Source of the DNA: Propionibacteriaceae bacterium
Lineage (GTDB): Bacteria > Actinomycetota > Actinomycetes > Propionibacteriales > Propionibacteriaceae
NCBI GenBank assembly: GCA_020438595.1
Contig: JAGQUI010000016.1
Span: 1-17,477 of the forward strand
Direction: 5' to 3'
DNA length: 17,477 nt
The notes under the pieces were generated by a model. That model ran no database searches. It was not told the DNA's origin and saw only the letters and a program-made list of their open reading frames with translations. Below are positions 1 through 6,666 of the stretch, piece by piece. The first letter of the stretch is position 1, and every line of letters begins with the position of its first letter. A program made the position numbers and the translations under genes.

Positions 1-396
1 CCGCAGCCGCACCGGGTGGCCTTCGTCTGCTCGGCGAACTCGGCCCGCTCGCAGCTGGCCGAGGCCTACTGGCGCACCGTCAGCGACGTCCCGGTCGTCT
101 CCGGCGGCCTGCGGCCGGCGCCCGGGGTGCACCCGCGGGCCATCGCGGTGGGCCGCCGGCACGGCCTCGACCTCAGCGCCGCCCGGCCGAAGCAGGTCGC
201 CGAAGTCCTCGCCGGTGACGACCTGGTCGTGGCGGTCTGCGACCAGGCCTACGAGGCGCTGTCCGCCCGGCCCGTGCACTGGTCCGTCCCCGATCCCGCC
301 CGCACCGGCGACACCGACGCCTTCGAGGCCGCCTACGCCGATCTCACCGAGCGCATCGATCGGCTCGCCCGCGGCATCGAGCCGGCGGGTCGTTGA
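1..396 (+). CDS. ArsC-like low-molecular-weight phosphatase / arsenate reductase, 5' end cut
   Basis: The frame is open from the first base, and residues PQPHR precede the first possible GTG at 16, so the gene almost certainly starts upstream of the window. The P-loop of the low-molecular-weight tyrosine phosphatase/arsenate reductase superfamily is visible as C-S-A-N-S-A-R-S, a CX5R(S) motif with the nucleophilic Cys at 28–30 and the Arg at 46–48. The general-acid Asp lies in a V-P-D-P-A motif (Asp at 292–294), as expected near the C-terminus. The family either dephosphorylates phosphotyrosine or reduces arsenate using thiols, in the cytoplasm. In actinomycetes such domains are often fused behind an ArsR-type helix-turn-helix; the missing N-terminus could carry one, but that cannot be seen. 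No arsenic transporter is in view, so arsenate reduction is only one option. Confidence 0.8.
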   Translation, partial: PQPHRVAFVCSANSARSQLAEAYWRTVSDVPVVSGGLRPAPGVHPRAIAVGRRHGLDLSAARPKQVAEVLAGDDLVVAVCDQAYEALSARPVHWSVPDPARTGDTDAFEAAYADLTERIDRLARGIEPAGR

Positions 397-413
397 TCCC
401 CGATCCACGCAGA

Positions 414-451
414 GTGGACAGTATCGGCCGTCGTCGGCCAATACTGTCCAC
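414..451. terminator. 17-bp near-perfect hairpin after the ArsC-like gene
   Basis: Arms 414–430 and 435–451 are complementary over 17 bp with a single mismatch (C425 against A440) and a TCGT loop. It starts 18 nt after the phosphatase stop, which fits a terminator, but no T-run follows on either strand. Actinobacterial terminators often lack one, so an operator or RNA element is also possible. The rest of the 397–597 gap holds no gene that I can see. A TACAGT hexamer at 517–522 could be a -10 box for the next operon, but has no convincing -35. AGGGGA just before the ATG at 598 is a good ribosome binding site. Confidence 0.55.
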
Positions 452-597
452 CTTGCGGTACTGGCGGGGCCGAGAGGTACGCAGCTTGCGCCATGTCGCG
501 GCGCGGGAAAGGTGGGTACAGTCGAGGTAACGGCGATGGGGCTCGCCGCAAACGCTGACGCTGACGGTCCCTACTGGCAGAAACCAGGGGACCTCGC

Positions 598-2171
598 ATG
601 AGCGTACCGATCAGCACGGAGCCGGCCACCCGCGGCGACGGCCGCGCGGGCCCGCCACGAACCACGGCCTGTCCGAGCCTCCTCGGCGACGGCCACGGCG
701 AACCACCGCAGGCCGGCCCGCCGCCCTGCCTGGGCGACCTGCACCTCGACGAGGTGATCGCCCGGGCGGCGCCCGGCGACTTCCAGCGCAACGTGTGGCA
801 CACGCCGCTGGCCGACGAGGCGATCGTCGAGTACCGCCAGGACGTCGCGCGCGACCTGCAGCGACCCGGCATTCGGCGGGCGGCGGAGGGCTTCGCCGCT
901 GCGGTCGAGGGCGCGCGCAACGCGATCACGGCACGCGCGCAGGCGCACTACCCGGTGCCCGCGGAGCTGAACCTGCTCGCCGCGATCGAGCGGTTCACGA
1001 GCGCCGTGCAGCAGTTCACCACGGGCCTGGCCGAGCAGTCGCCCCGCTCGCAGGCCCTGCGCGGCGTGGCCGCGCACCTGGCCGGTTACGTGCGGGCCGC
1101 CGGCTTCCGCGAGCTCGCGGACGGCGCGGACGCCCTGCTGGCCGACCTGCGCGGTACGCCCGTCGAGCTGGGCATCCAGTCCGGCACCGTGTGGGTCACC
1201 GCGGACGGCGGACGGGCGGCCTGGGCCCCGCAGATCGCGGCCTCTTCGCCCGGTTCGTGAGCCAGGCGGACGCCACGGCGGTGCCCGCGCGGCCGAGGCG
1301 GTACCTGAACCACGTGGAGGCGCAGGCGATCGGCCTGGTCGCGAGCCTGCGTCCGGAGGTGTTCGAGGCCACCGGTCGGTTCGCCCGTGCGCACGCCGAC
1401 TTCCTGCCCGCCGACCTGGCCCGCCTCGCGGAGGAACTCCGGTTCTTCCTCGGCTTCCTGGCCATCACCGACCGGCTGGGCGGCGTCGAGTGGTGCCTGC
1501 CCCGCCTGGTGCACGGCGGGTCGGGGCCGGTGGCGCTGCACGGCGTCGTCGACCTCGCGCTCGCCCTGAAGCCCCGCGACGAGGCGCCCGAACCCGTGCC
1601 CAACGACCTCGCGCTCGGCGGCGACGAGCGGATGGTCTTCATCACCGGTCCCAACCAGGGCGGCAAGGCGACGCTGGCCCGTGCGATCGGCCAGCTCGCC
1701 TACCTGACCTCGCTGGGGCTGCCGGTGCCCGCACGCTCGGCGTCCCTGCCGCTGCCGCACCCGGTGCTCACCCACTTCCCGCAGCCCGACGACCCGGAGC
1801 ACCAGCGCGGCGGCCTCGCCGAGGAGATGGTGCGCCTGCGTGACGTGGTCGACGCCTGCGGGCCGGCTGCGCTCGTGGTGCTGAACGAACTGTTCTCCGC
1901 CACGTCGGTGGAGGACGCGCTCGAGCTGTCCGCGGTGGTGCTGCCCCGGCTCGCCGCGTCCGGCTGCCGCGTGGTCTGGGTGACCTTCCTGGAGGCACTC
2001 GTCACCGGCGTGGACGGCGCGGTCAGCCTGGTCGGTCAGGTAGCGCCCGACGACCCGACCCGGCCCACGTTCCGGTTCCGGCCGCAGCCGCCGGACGGCC
2101 GCTCGCACGCGGACGCCCTGGCCGCGCGGCACGGGCTCTCGGCCGAGGACCTCGCGAGGAGGCTGTCGTGA
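598..2171 (+). pseudogene. MutS-like ATPase, frameshifted and degenerate
   Basis: Two overlapping frames form one protein. The frame from the ATG at 598 encodes the N-terminal and helical part and stops at 1258–1260. The -1 frame carries on without a break to the ATPase domain and stops at 2169–2171. One missing base near 1241–1243 explains this: re-adding it gives Q-I-A-A-L-F-A-R-F across the join. The product would be about 525 aa and lacks the mismatch-recognition domain of true MutS. The Walker A motif reads G-P-N-Q-G-G-K-A (1647–1670), with Ala where Thr/Ser binds Mg2+. The Walker B-like segment is V-V-L-N-E-L (Glu at 1887). The usual T-H after the next strand is T-F (Phe at 1986–1988). 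These losses suggest weak or no ATPase activity even if the frame were restored. The stop overlaps the next start in GTGA, so the pair was translationally coupled. A sequencing error remains possible for the frameshift, but not for the substitutions. Confidence 0.8.
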
Positions 2172-3691
2172 AGGTCCACCTGCTGTTCTCCGACCGCGAC
2201 GCCGACCGCAACGCCACCCCGCCCGCCGGCGCGGACGACCTGGTCGCGGACCTCGACCTCGAACCGGTCCTGGAACTGATCCGGCCCGAGCGCCGGATGG
2301 AGAAGCTGGCCCGCGCGGTGCTGCTCAGCCCGCTGGTCGAACCCGACCAGATCGCGTGGCGCCAGGCCGTGCTCGCCGACGCGATCGCCGACCCCGAGGG
2401 CATGCGGACGCTGTTCGACCTCGCCGGACGGGCACTGGCCAGCCAGCACTCGATCTGGATGTACGGCGGGCGCACCGCCGACTCGCTGCTCTCCCGGGCG
2501 ATCCACGGGCTGCGGGCGCTGCTGCCGCTGCTGCGCGAACTGCACGCGTTCGCCGCCGACCGCCTGCCCACCGCGCGCTCGGACGGCCTGTCCGGGCTCT
2601 ACCGGCGGGTGCTCGACGAACTCGACCCGGCCTACCTCGGCGAGATGGCCACCCTGCTGGGCCAGTTGCAGTTCCCGCGGGGCGTGGTCAGCCGCGCCCG
2701 GCTGGACGCGTCCGGGCTGCTCGGCTCGCTCGACCTGGTCGAGCCGACCGGCGGCCGGCGTCCGTGGTGGGCCGTGCTGGGCCTGCCCCAGCAGGGCAGC
2801 TTCCGGTTCACCATCGCCGACCGGGACGAGGCCGGCGCCCGCGCGCTGTCCGAGTTGCGCGACGACGCCATCCACGACGTCGCCGCCACCGCGGCCCGGG
2901 CGAACGACCACGTGGTGGGCTTCTTCCACCAGTTGCGCTGGGAGGCCGGCTTCTTCGTGGGCGCCCTCGCGCTGCACGACGCACTGGCGAAGGCCGGCGT
3001 CGGGGTCTGCTGGCCGGTGCCCGCGGCGACGGGGACGGCGCTGGAGGCGTCCGGGCTGAGCTGCCTCAGCCTCGCCGTCCGGACCGGGTCCGCGCGGGTG
3101 CCCAGCGACGTCCCCGGCCCCGAGGTGGACCTCGGCGTGGTCACCGGGGCGAACCAGGGCGGCAAGACCACGTTCCTGCGCAGCGTCGGCTGTGCCCAGT
3201 TGCTGCTCCAGGCCGGGCTGTTCGTGCCGGCCGCGCGCTTCACGTCCGGGCTCGCCCCGGCGATCCACACCCACTTCCGCAGGGCCGAGGACGACGACCT
3301 GGCCAGCGGCAAGCTGGAGGAGGAACTGGTCCGGATGAGCGGGATCGTGGATCGCTGCCGTCCCGGCGACCTCGTGCTGATGAACGAGTCGTTCTCGTCC
3401 ACCGACGAGGTCGAGGGCAGCTACATCGCCGGCGACATCATCGACGCGCTCATCGACCACGGGGTGCGGGTGCTCGTGGTCACCCACTTCTTCCGGCTGG
3501 CCCGGCGCTACCGCGACCGTCCGCGCACGATTCTGCTGACGGCCGAGCGCCGCGACGACGGCACCCGCAGCCACCGGGTTCTGCCGGGGGCGCCGCTGGC
3601 GACGAGCCACGGCATGGACATCTACGACCAGGTGTTCGGCGACGACTTCGCTGGACGGCTGCCCAATCCGGCCCATTCCGAGAGAGGATGA
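2168..3691 (+). CDS. MutS-like ATPase without mismatch-recognition domain
   Basis: A 507-aa protein starting at a GTG that overlaps the upstream stop (GTGA). The N-terminal 300 residues are helical and resemble the core/lever part of the MutS superfamily; there is no mismatch-binding domain I. The ATPase domain is complete: Walker A G-A-N-Q-G-G-K-T at residues 327–334, Walker B L-V-L-M-N-E ending at Glu407, followed by S-F-S-S-T, and V-V-T-H with His440. True MutS has D-E in Walker B; this family has N-E. It probably binds DNA or nucleic-acid structures as a dimer in the cytoplasm, alone or with the upstream paralogue, but no substrate can be read from the sequence. No mutL is in view, and canonical mismatch repair is usually absent from actinobacteria. 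Family assignment is firm and function open. Confidence 0.88.
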   Translation: MKVHLLFSDRDADRNATPPAGADDLVADLDLEPVLELIRPERRMEKLARAVLLSPLVEPDQIAWRQAVLADAIADPEGMRTLFDLAGRALASQHSIWMYGGRTADSLLSRAIHGLRALLPLLRELHAFAADRLPTARSDGLSGLYRRVLDELDPAYLGEMATLLGQLQFPRGVVSRARLDASGLLGSLDLVEPTGGRRPWWAVLGLPQQGSFRFTIADRDEAGARALSELRDDAIHDVAATAARANDHVVGFFHQLRWEAGFFVGALALHDALAKAGVGVCWPVPAATGTALEASGLSCLSLAVRTGSARVPSDVPGPEVDLGVVTGANQGGKTTFLRSVGCAQLLLQAGLFVPAARFTSGLAPAIHTHFRRAEDDDLASGKLEEELVRMSGIVDRCRPGDLVLMNESFSSTDEVEGSYIAGDIIDALIDHGVRVLVVTHFFRLARRYRDRPRTILLTAERRDDGTRSHRVLPGAPLATSHGMDIYDQVFGDDFAGRLPNPAHSERG

Positions 3692-3695
3692 GGAA

Positions 3696-4334
3696 ATGAC
3701 CGACATCTACCTGTGCCGGCACGGCCGCACCACCATGAACGTCAACGGGTTGCTCCGTGGCCGCCTGGACCCGGACCTGGACCTGGTCGGGTACACCGAG
3801 GCCCGGGAGCTCGGTGAGTTGCTCGGCGGCCTCGGACTGACCCGGGTGATCGCCAGCCCGTTGGGACGGGCGGTGGAGACGGCCCGGCCGATCGCGGCCC
3901 GGGCCGGGCTCGAGGTGGAGACCGACGACCGCCTGCTCGACCGCGCCTACGGTCAGTTCGACGGCGCCTCGTCCGACGATGTGGTCGAGGAGTACGGGTC
4001 GCTGGACGCCGCGCCCGGCGTCGAGCCCGCAGCGGAGGTGCTCGCGCGTGGTCGCGCGGTCCTCGACGAGCTCGCGGCCGACCCGAGTGACGGGCCGATC
4101 GTGGTGGTGAGCCACGACGCCGTGATCCGTCGGCTGCTGGACGCGCTCACGCCCACGCCGACGCACCACGAGCACGTCCAGCCCCGCACCGGCTGCTGGA
4201 GCCTGCTGCGCCACGACGGCGCGGACTGGGAGCTGCTGATGGCCGACAGCAAGGACGACCCGGTCGAGACCGCGCTGGCCGTCCGCTCGGTGCACCACGA
4301 GCCGGTCTTCTCCTCGGGACAGCTCGCCCAGTAG
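3696..4334 (+). CDS. Histidine phosphatase family (phosphoglycerate mutase-like) protein
   Basis: A 212-aa protein with the R-H-G-R-T motif at residues 8–12, where His9 is the phospho-acceptor. A second catalytic His lies in V-V-V-S-H-D (His140). R-V-I-A-S-P-L-G-R-A near residue 50 supplies the second active-site Arg. Family members remove phosphate from small molecules or proteins in the cytoplasm; the substrate cannot be told from the sequence. The ATG lies 4 nt after the MutS-like stop behind a purine-rich GAGAGGATGAGGA ribosome site, so it is the third gene of that operon. A tail of roughly 30 residues after the core fold (from about residue 180) is not typical and has no recognisable motif. 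The link between a phosphatase and MutS-like ATPases is unusual and might point to nucleotide metabolism, but that is a guess. Confidence 0.87.
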   Translation: MTDIYLCRHGRTTMNVNGLLRGRLDPDLDLVGYTEARELGELLGGLGLTRVIASPLGRAVETARPIAARAGLEVETDDRLLDRAYGQFDGASSDDVVEEYGSLDAAPGVEPAAEVLARGRAVLDELAADPSDGPIVVVSHDAVIRRLLDALTPTPTHHEHVQPRTGCWSLLRHDGADWELLMADSKDDPVETALAVRSVHHEPVFSSGQLAQ

Positions 4335-4343
4335 GTGGCGGAC

Positions 4344-4450
4344 GCCCTTCGTGACGCTCCCGGTTCGTTCCTCACCGGGCGCTCCTCAGGGAGCGTGGGG
4401 TGAACCCGGTCCCTGAGGAGCGGCGGGGGACGAGCCGCGTCACGAAGGGC
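4344..4450. repeat. Nested inverted repeats forming a branched hairpin between convergent genes
   Basis: A perfect 14-bp inverted repeat (4344–4357 with 4437–4450) encloses further stems. These are CCCGGT/ACCGGG (4359–4364 with 4374–4379) and a 13-bp stem (4380–4392 with 4410–4422). A short competing hairpin, CGCTCC-TCAG-GGAGCG (4380–4395), shares bases with the second stem. It lies between the stops of two convergent genes, so it can end transcription both ways. It is far more elaborate than a simple terminator and resembles a dispersed intergenic palindromic element (REP/MITE type). Confidence 0.7.
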
Positions 4451-4482
4451 CGCTCACGAAGGGCCGCTCACGAAGGGCCGGC
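4441..4482. repeat. Three tandem 14-bp repeats
   Basis: The unit CACGAAGGGCCGCT occurs at 4441–4454 and 4455–4468 perfectly, and at 4469–4482 with the last two bases changed. Its first ten bases are the right arm of the 14-bp inverted repeat that begins at 4344. The array therefore looks like slippage or growth of the palindromic element. It ends 13 bp before the stop codon of the MFS gene. Confidence 0.85.
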
Positions 4483-4495
4483 ACCCGGTCGTCCC

Positions 4496-5722
4496 TCACA
4501 CCCGCGGCCGGACCACCCGCACCGCCACCACGCTGAGCAGCATCCAGGTGGCGGCGTAGCCGAAGGCGACCTGCGGGGAGAACAGCGTCCACAGGATGCC
4601 GGCGACGACGGTGGCACCGAGGTCGCCCACGGACTGGGTGAGGCCGAGCACGCCGAACGCGTGGCTGCGCACCTCGCCGGAGACGCCGAGGGCGACCAGG
4701 GACGACTCGGCGGTCTCGGCCAGCCCGATGCCGAAACCGGCCAGCGCGAAGCCCGGGAGCACGCCGGCGAGGCCGCCGCCGAGGGCGAACAGCGCGTAGG
4801 CGCCGACGTAGACCGCCGCCCCGAGCGCGAAGGTGAACCGGGGGCTGCGGCGGTCGGTGAACTGGCCGGCGAGGAGCGCGGACGCCGCGGCGACCGCGTT
4901 GTGGCCGGCGTAGGCGAGGATCGCGACGCTGGCCGCGGCGCGGGCGTCCCAGCCGGAGGCGGCGAGCACGTCGGTGGCGCGCAGGATGAGCAGGGTGGTG
5001 GCGAGGTTGCCCAGCTCGAAGGCCGCCACCGGGGCGAGCAGGCGGGGGAGTCCCTCGCGGCGCAGCGCGCGCAGGTTCAGCGTGGCCTTCACGCGGGCCT
5101 CGCTGCTGGCGAAGGTGGTGCGGGCCTCGCGCACGGCGACGGTGATCGCGACGGCGGCCAGTACGCCGGGGATGATCGCGAACATGATCGTCCAGCGCAC
5201 CCCGATCAGGCCGACCAGCACGGACGCGGCCAGGGGCCCGGCGATGGCGCCGAGGTTGTCCCCGGCACGCTCGACGCCGAAGGCGCGGCCGACGCTGTCG
5301 CGGCGGGAGAGGTCGGTCAGCACCATGTCGCGGGCGGGGGAGCGCAGGCCGCGGGACACCCAGGCGATCGCCCGCAGGATCGCGACCTGCCAGATCGCGG
5401 TGGTCAGCCCGATCGCCGCGGTGGCGACGGCGGTGGCGAGGTAGCCGCCGCGGGCGAGGCGTCCGCGTCGGCGGGGATCGGCGGCGAGCGGCCCGCCGGC
5501 GAGCTTGCTGAGGCCGGTCAGGGCGTCCGCGACCCCGTCGATGGCGGCGAGCGCGCCCGCCCCGCCGCCGAGCACGCCGGTGACGAAGCCGGGCAGCAGC
5601 GCGGTGGCCATCTCGTGGCCGGCGTCCGAGCAGAAGGAGGCCGCGCCGACGCTCATCACGCCCGGGGTGAGCCAGCGTTCCTGCGGTTCCTGGTCGGCTG
5701 CTGCGTCCGGGTTCTCCGACAT
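4496..5722 (-). CDS. MFS transporter
   Basis: A 408-aa protein with about twelve hydrophobic segments in two halves, separated by a charged stretch near residues 205–235 (V-R-E-A-R-T-T through R-R-E-G-L-P-R). This is the major facilitator superfamily layout. A cytoplasmic loop after the second helix is basic (A-D-P-R-R-R-G-R-L-A-R), as in the MFS motif-A region. The segment A-W-V-S-R-G-L-R-S-P-A-R-D before the fifth helix, followed by G-R-A-F-G-V-E-R-A-G-D-N-L-G, is typical of a subgroup of uncharacterised actinobacterial permeases. Substrate is unknown; drug or metabolite export is the usual guess. A strong GAGGAGG ribosome site (5730–5736) sits 7 nt before the ATG. The gene converges on the MutS/phosphatase operon and diverges from the GAF–ANTAR gene. 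Confidence 0.87.
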   Translation of the reverse strand: MSENPDAAADQEPQERWLTPGVMSVGAASFCSDAGHEMATALLPGFVTGVLGGGAGALAAIDGVADALTGLSKLAGGPLAADPRRRGRLARGGYLATAVATAAIGLTTAIWQVAILRAIAWVSRGLRSPARDMVLTDLSRRDSVGRAFGVERAGDNLGAIAGPLAASVLVGLIGVRWTIMFAIIPGVLAAVAITVAVREARTTFASSEARVKATLNLRALRREGLPRLLAPVAAFELGNLATTLLILRATDVLAASGWDARAAASVAILAYAGHNAVAAASALLAGQFTDRRSPRFTFALGAAVYVGAYALFALGGGLAGVLPGFALAGFGIGLAETAESSLVALGVSGEVRSHAFGVLGLTQSVGDLGATVVAGILWTLFSPQVAFGYAATWMLLSVVAVRVVRPRV

Positions 5723-5889
5723 CGCCCCGCCTCCTCGACTCGTACCGGGAGTACCCCGGTTCGGCAGGAACCATCAGCTGTTGCGGTTCGGGCCTGAGCC
5801 CGGGCGGGAACCATCGCCTGCGTCCACTGTAGGCGTCCTGACTACGATGCCACCTGACGCCTGCCAGCCGGACGTAGGGGGAGGACACA
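5723..5889. promoter_or_regulatory. Divergent control region with paired GGTTC/GAACC inverted repeats
   Basis: This 167-bp gap serves both the MFS gene and the GAF–ANTAR gene. It holds ACCGGG/CCCGGT (5744–5749 with 5755–5760) and two GGTTC…GAACC elements at 5758–5772 and 5785–5812. The second carries an inner GGGC-CTGA-GCCC hairpin. Both GAACC arms are followed by ATC. A TACGAT hexamer at 5843–5848 might be a -10 box for the ANTAR gene, with no clear -35. The elements could be operators or leader RNA hairpins. Confidence 0.4.
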
Positions 5890-6531
5890 GTGGACCTGGA
5901 CGTGAGTCAGGACGCGAGCGAGCGTCGCGCGGAAGCCGCCCGGATGAGCCGTGCGTTCGCGACGGAGGACGACCTGGTCACGCTGCTCAGCGTCGCCGAG
6001 CACGGGCTCGGGGCGCTGTTCGGCGGCACCTGCACGATCCAGCTCGGCGTCGGCCCGGAGGGCGAGCCGGACGTGGCGCCGGAGTGGATCCCGTCCAGCG
6101 GGCTGCAGGACGAGGTGATGATCGGGCTCACCGGGCCGCCGAGTTCGGACCTGGTGGTCGACCACGGCGGGATCCTGCTGGTGCCGTACAGCAACAGCGG
6201 AGTGTGCCGGGCCTGGGTGCAGTTCGCGACGCCGCGCCGGGTCGGGGCCGAGGAGATGATCGTCGGCGACCTGTTCGCGCAGGCGTTCGCGATCGGCGTG
6301 GACCGGGTCGTCGCCCTGGACCAGGCCGAGAAGCGGGAGTTCCAGTTGCGGGCGGCGGTCGAGGGCCACCGGATCATCGGGCAGGCCACCGGCATCCTGA
6401 TGGAACGGCACCGGCTCACCGCTGCGGTCGCGTTCGAGCGGCTGCGGAGGGCGAGCCAGAACCGCAACATCAAGCTCAGGGAGATCGCCGAGCGCGTGAT
6501 CGACACCGGTCAGGAGCCGGACGTCGCCTGA
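5890..6531 (+). CDS. GAF–ANTAR domain regulator
   Basis: A 213-aa protein starting at a GTG placed 5 nt after GGGGGAGGA, a very strong ribosome site. Residues about 25–145 form a GAF-like sensor domain. Residues about 150–208 are an ANTAR domain: three helices with L-R-A-A-V-E-G-H-R-I-I-G-Q-A-T-G-I-L-M and the following A-F-E-R-L-R-R-A-S-Q are typical. ANTAR domains bind paired short hairpins in nascent RNA and prevent transcription termination; the GAF domain would sense a ligand or redox state. No kinase is adjacent and there is no receiver domain. The target is unknown; the divergent MFS gene, whose upstream region carries inverted repeats, is a candidate. The domain call is firm, the target is inference. 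Confidence 0.9.
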   Translation: MDLDVSQDASERRAEAARMSRAFATEDDLVTLLSVAEHGLGALFGGTCTIQLGVGPEGEPDVAPEWIPSSGLQDEVMIGLTGPPSSDLVVDHGGILLVPYSNSGVCRAWVQFATPRRVGAEEMIVGDLFAQAFAIGVDRVVALDQAEKREFQLRAAVEGHRIIGQATGILMERHRLTAAVAFERLRRASQNRNIKLREIAERVIDTGQEPDVA

Positions 6532-6583
6532 GCGGCATCCGGCCGGACAGGCGGCGCGCCGGCTGTTCAGTTCAACCGGCGCA

Positions 6584-6597
6584 CCTCCCGTGGGAGG
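6584..6597. terminator. Short GC-rich hairpin between convergent genes
   Basis: CCTCCC-GT-GGGAGG is a perfect inverted repeat inside a larger near-palindrome (GCAC…GCAC context, 6581–6600). It lies 52 nt after the ANTAR gene stop and upstream of the convergent ImmA gene end, so it could stop transcription in both directions. There is no T-run. The rest of 6532–6666 shows no gene. Confidence 0.45.
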
Positions 6598-6666
6598 CAC
6601 CCCGGGACGCCTCCGACGGATTGCCCTCCCCGTACCCCGAAATTCGCGCTGGCCCTGCCCAGTCCG

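Noticed and set aside
1222..1260. Programmed -1 frameshifting in the first MutS-like gene
   Set aside because: No slippery heptamer fits the zero frame near the shift (TGG-GCC-CCG does not allow tandem slippage), and the protein also has degenerate motifs, so mutation or sequencing error is simpler.
4441..4482. CRISPR-like array
   Set aside because: The 14-bp units are directly adjacent with no spacers, and no cas genes are present.
4400..5797. Long plus-strand open frame (465 codons) opposite the MFS gene
   Set aside because: Its product is low-complexity Gly/Ala/Glu/Arg-rich sequence typical of an antisense frame in GC-rich DNA; the minus strand has transmembrane segments and a strong ribosome site.
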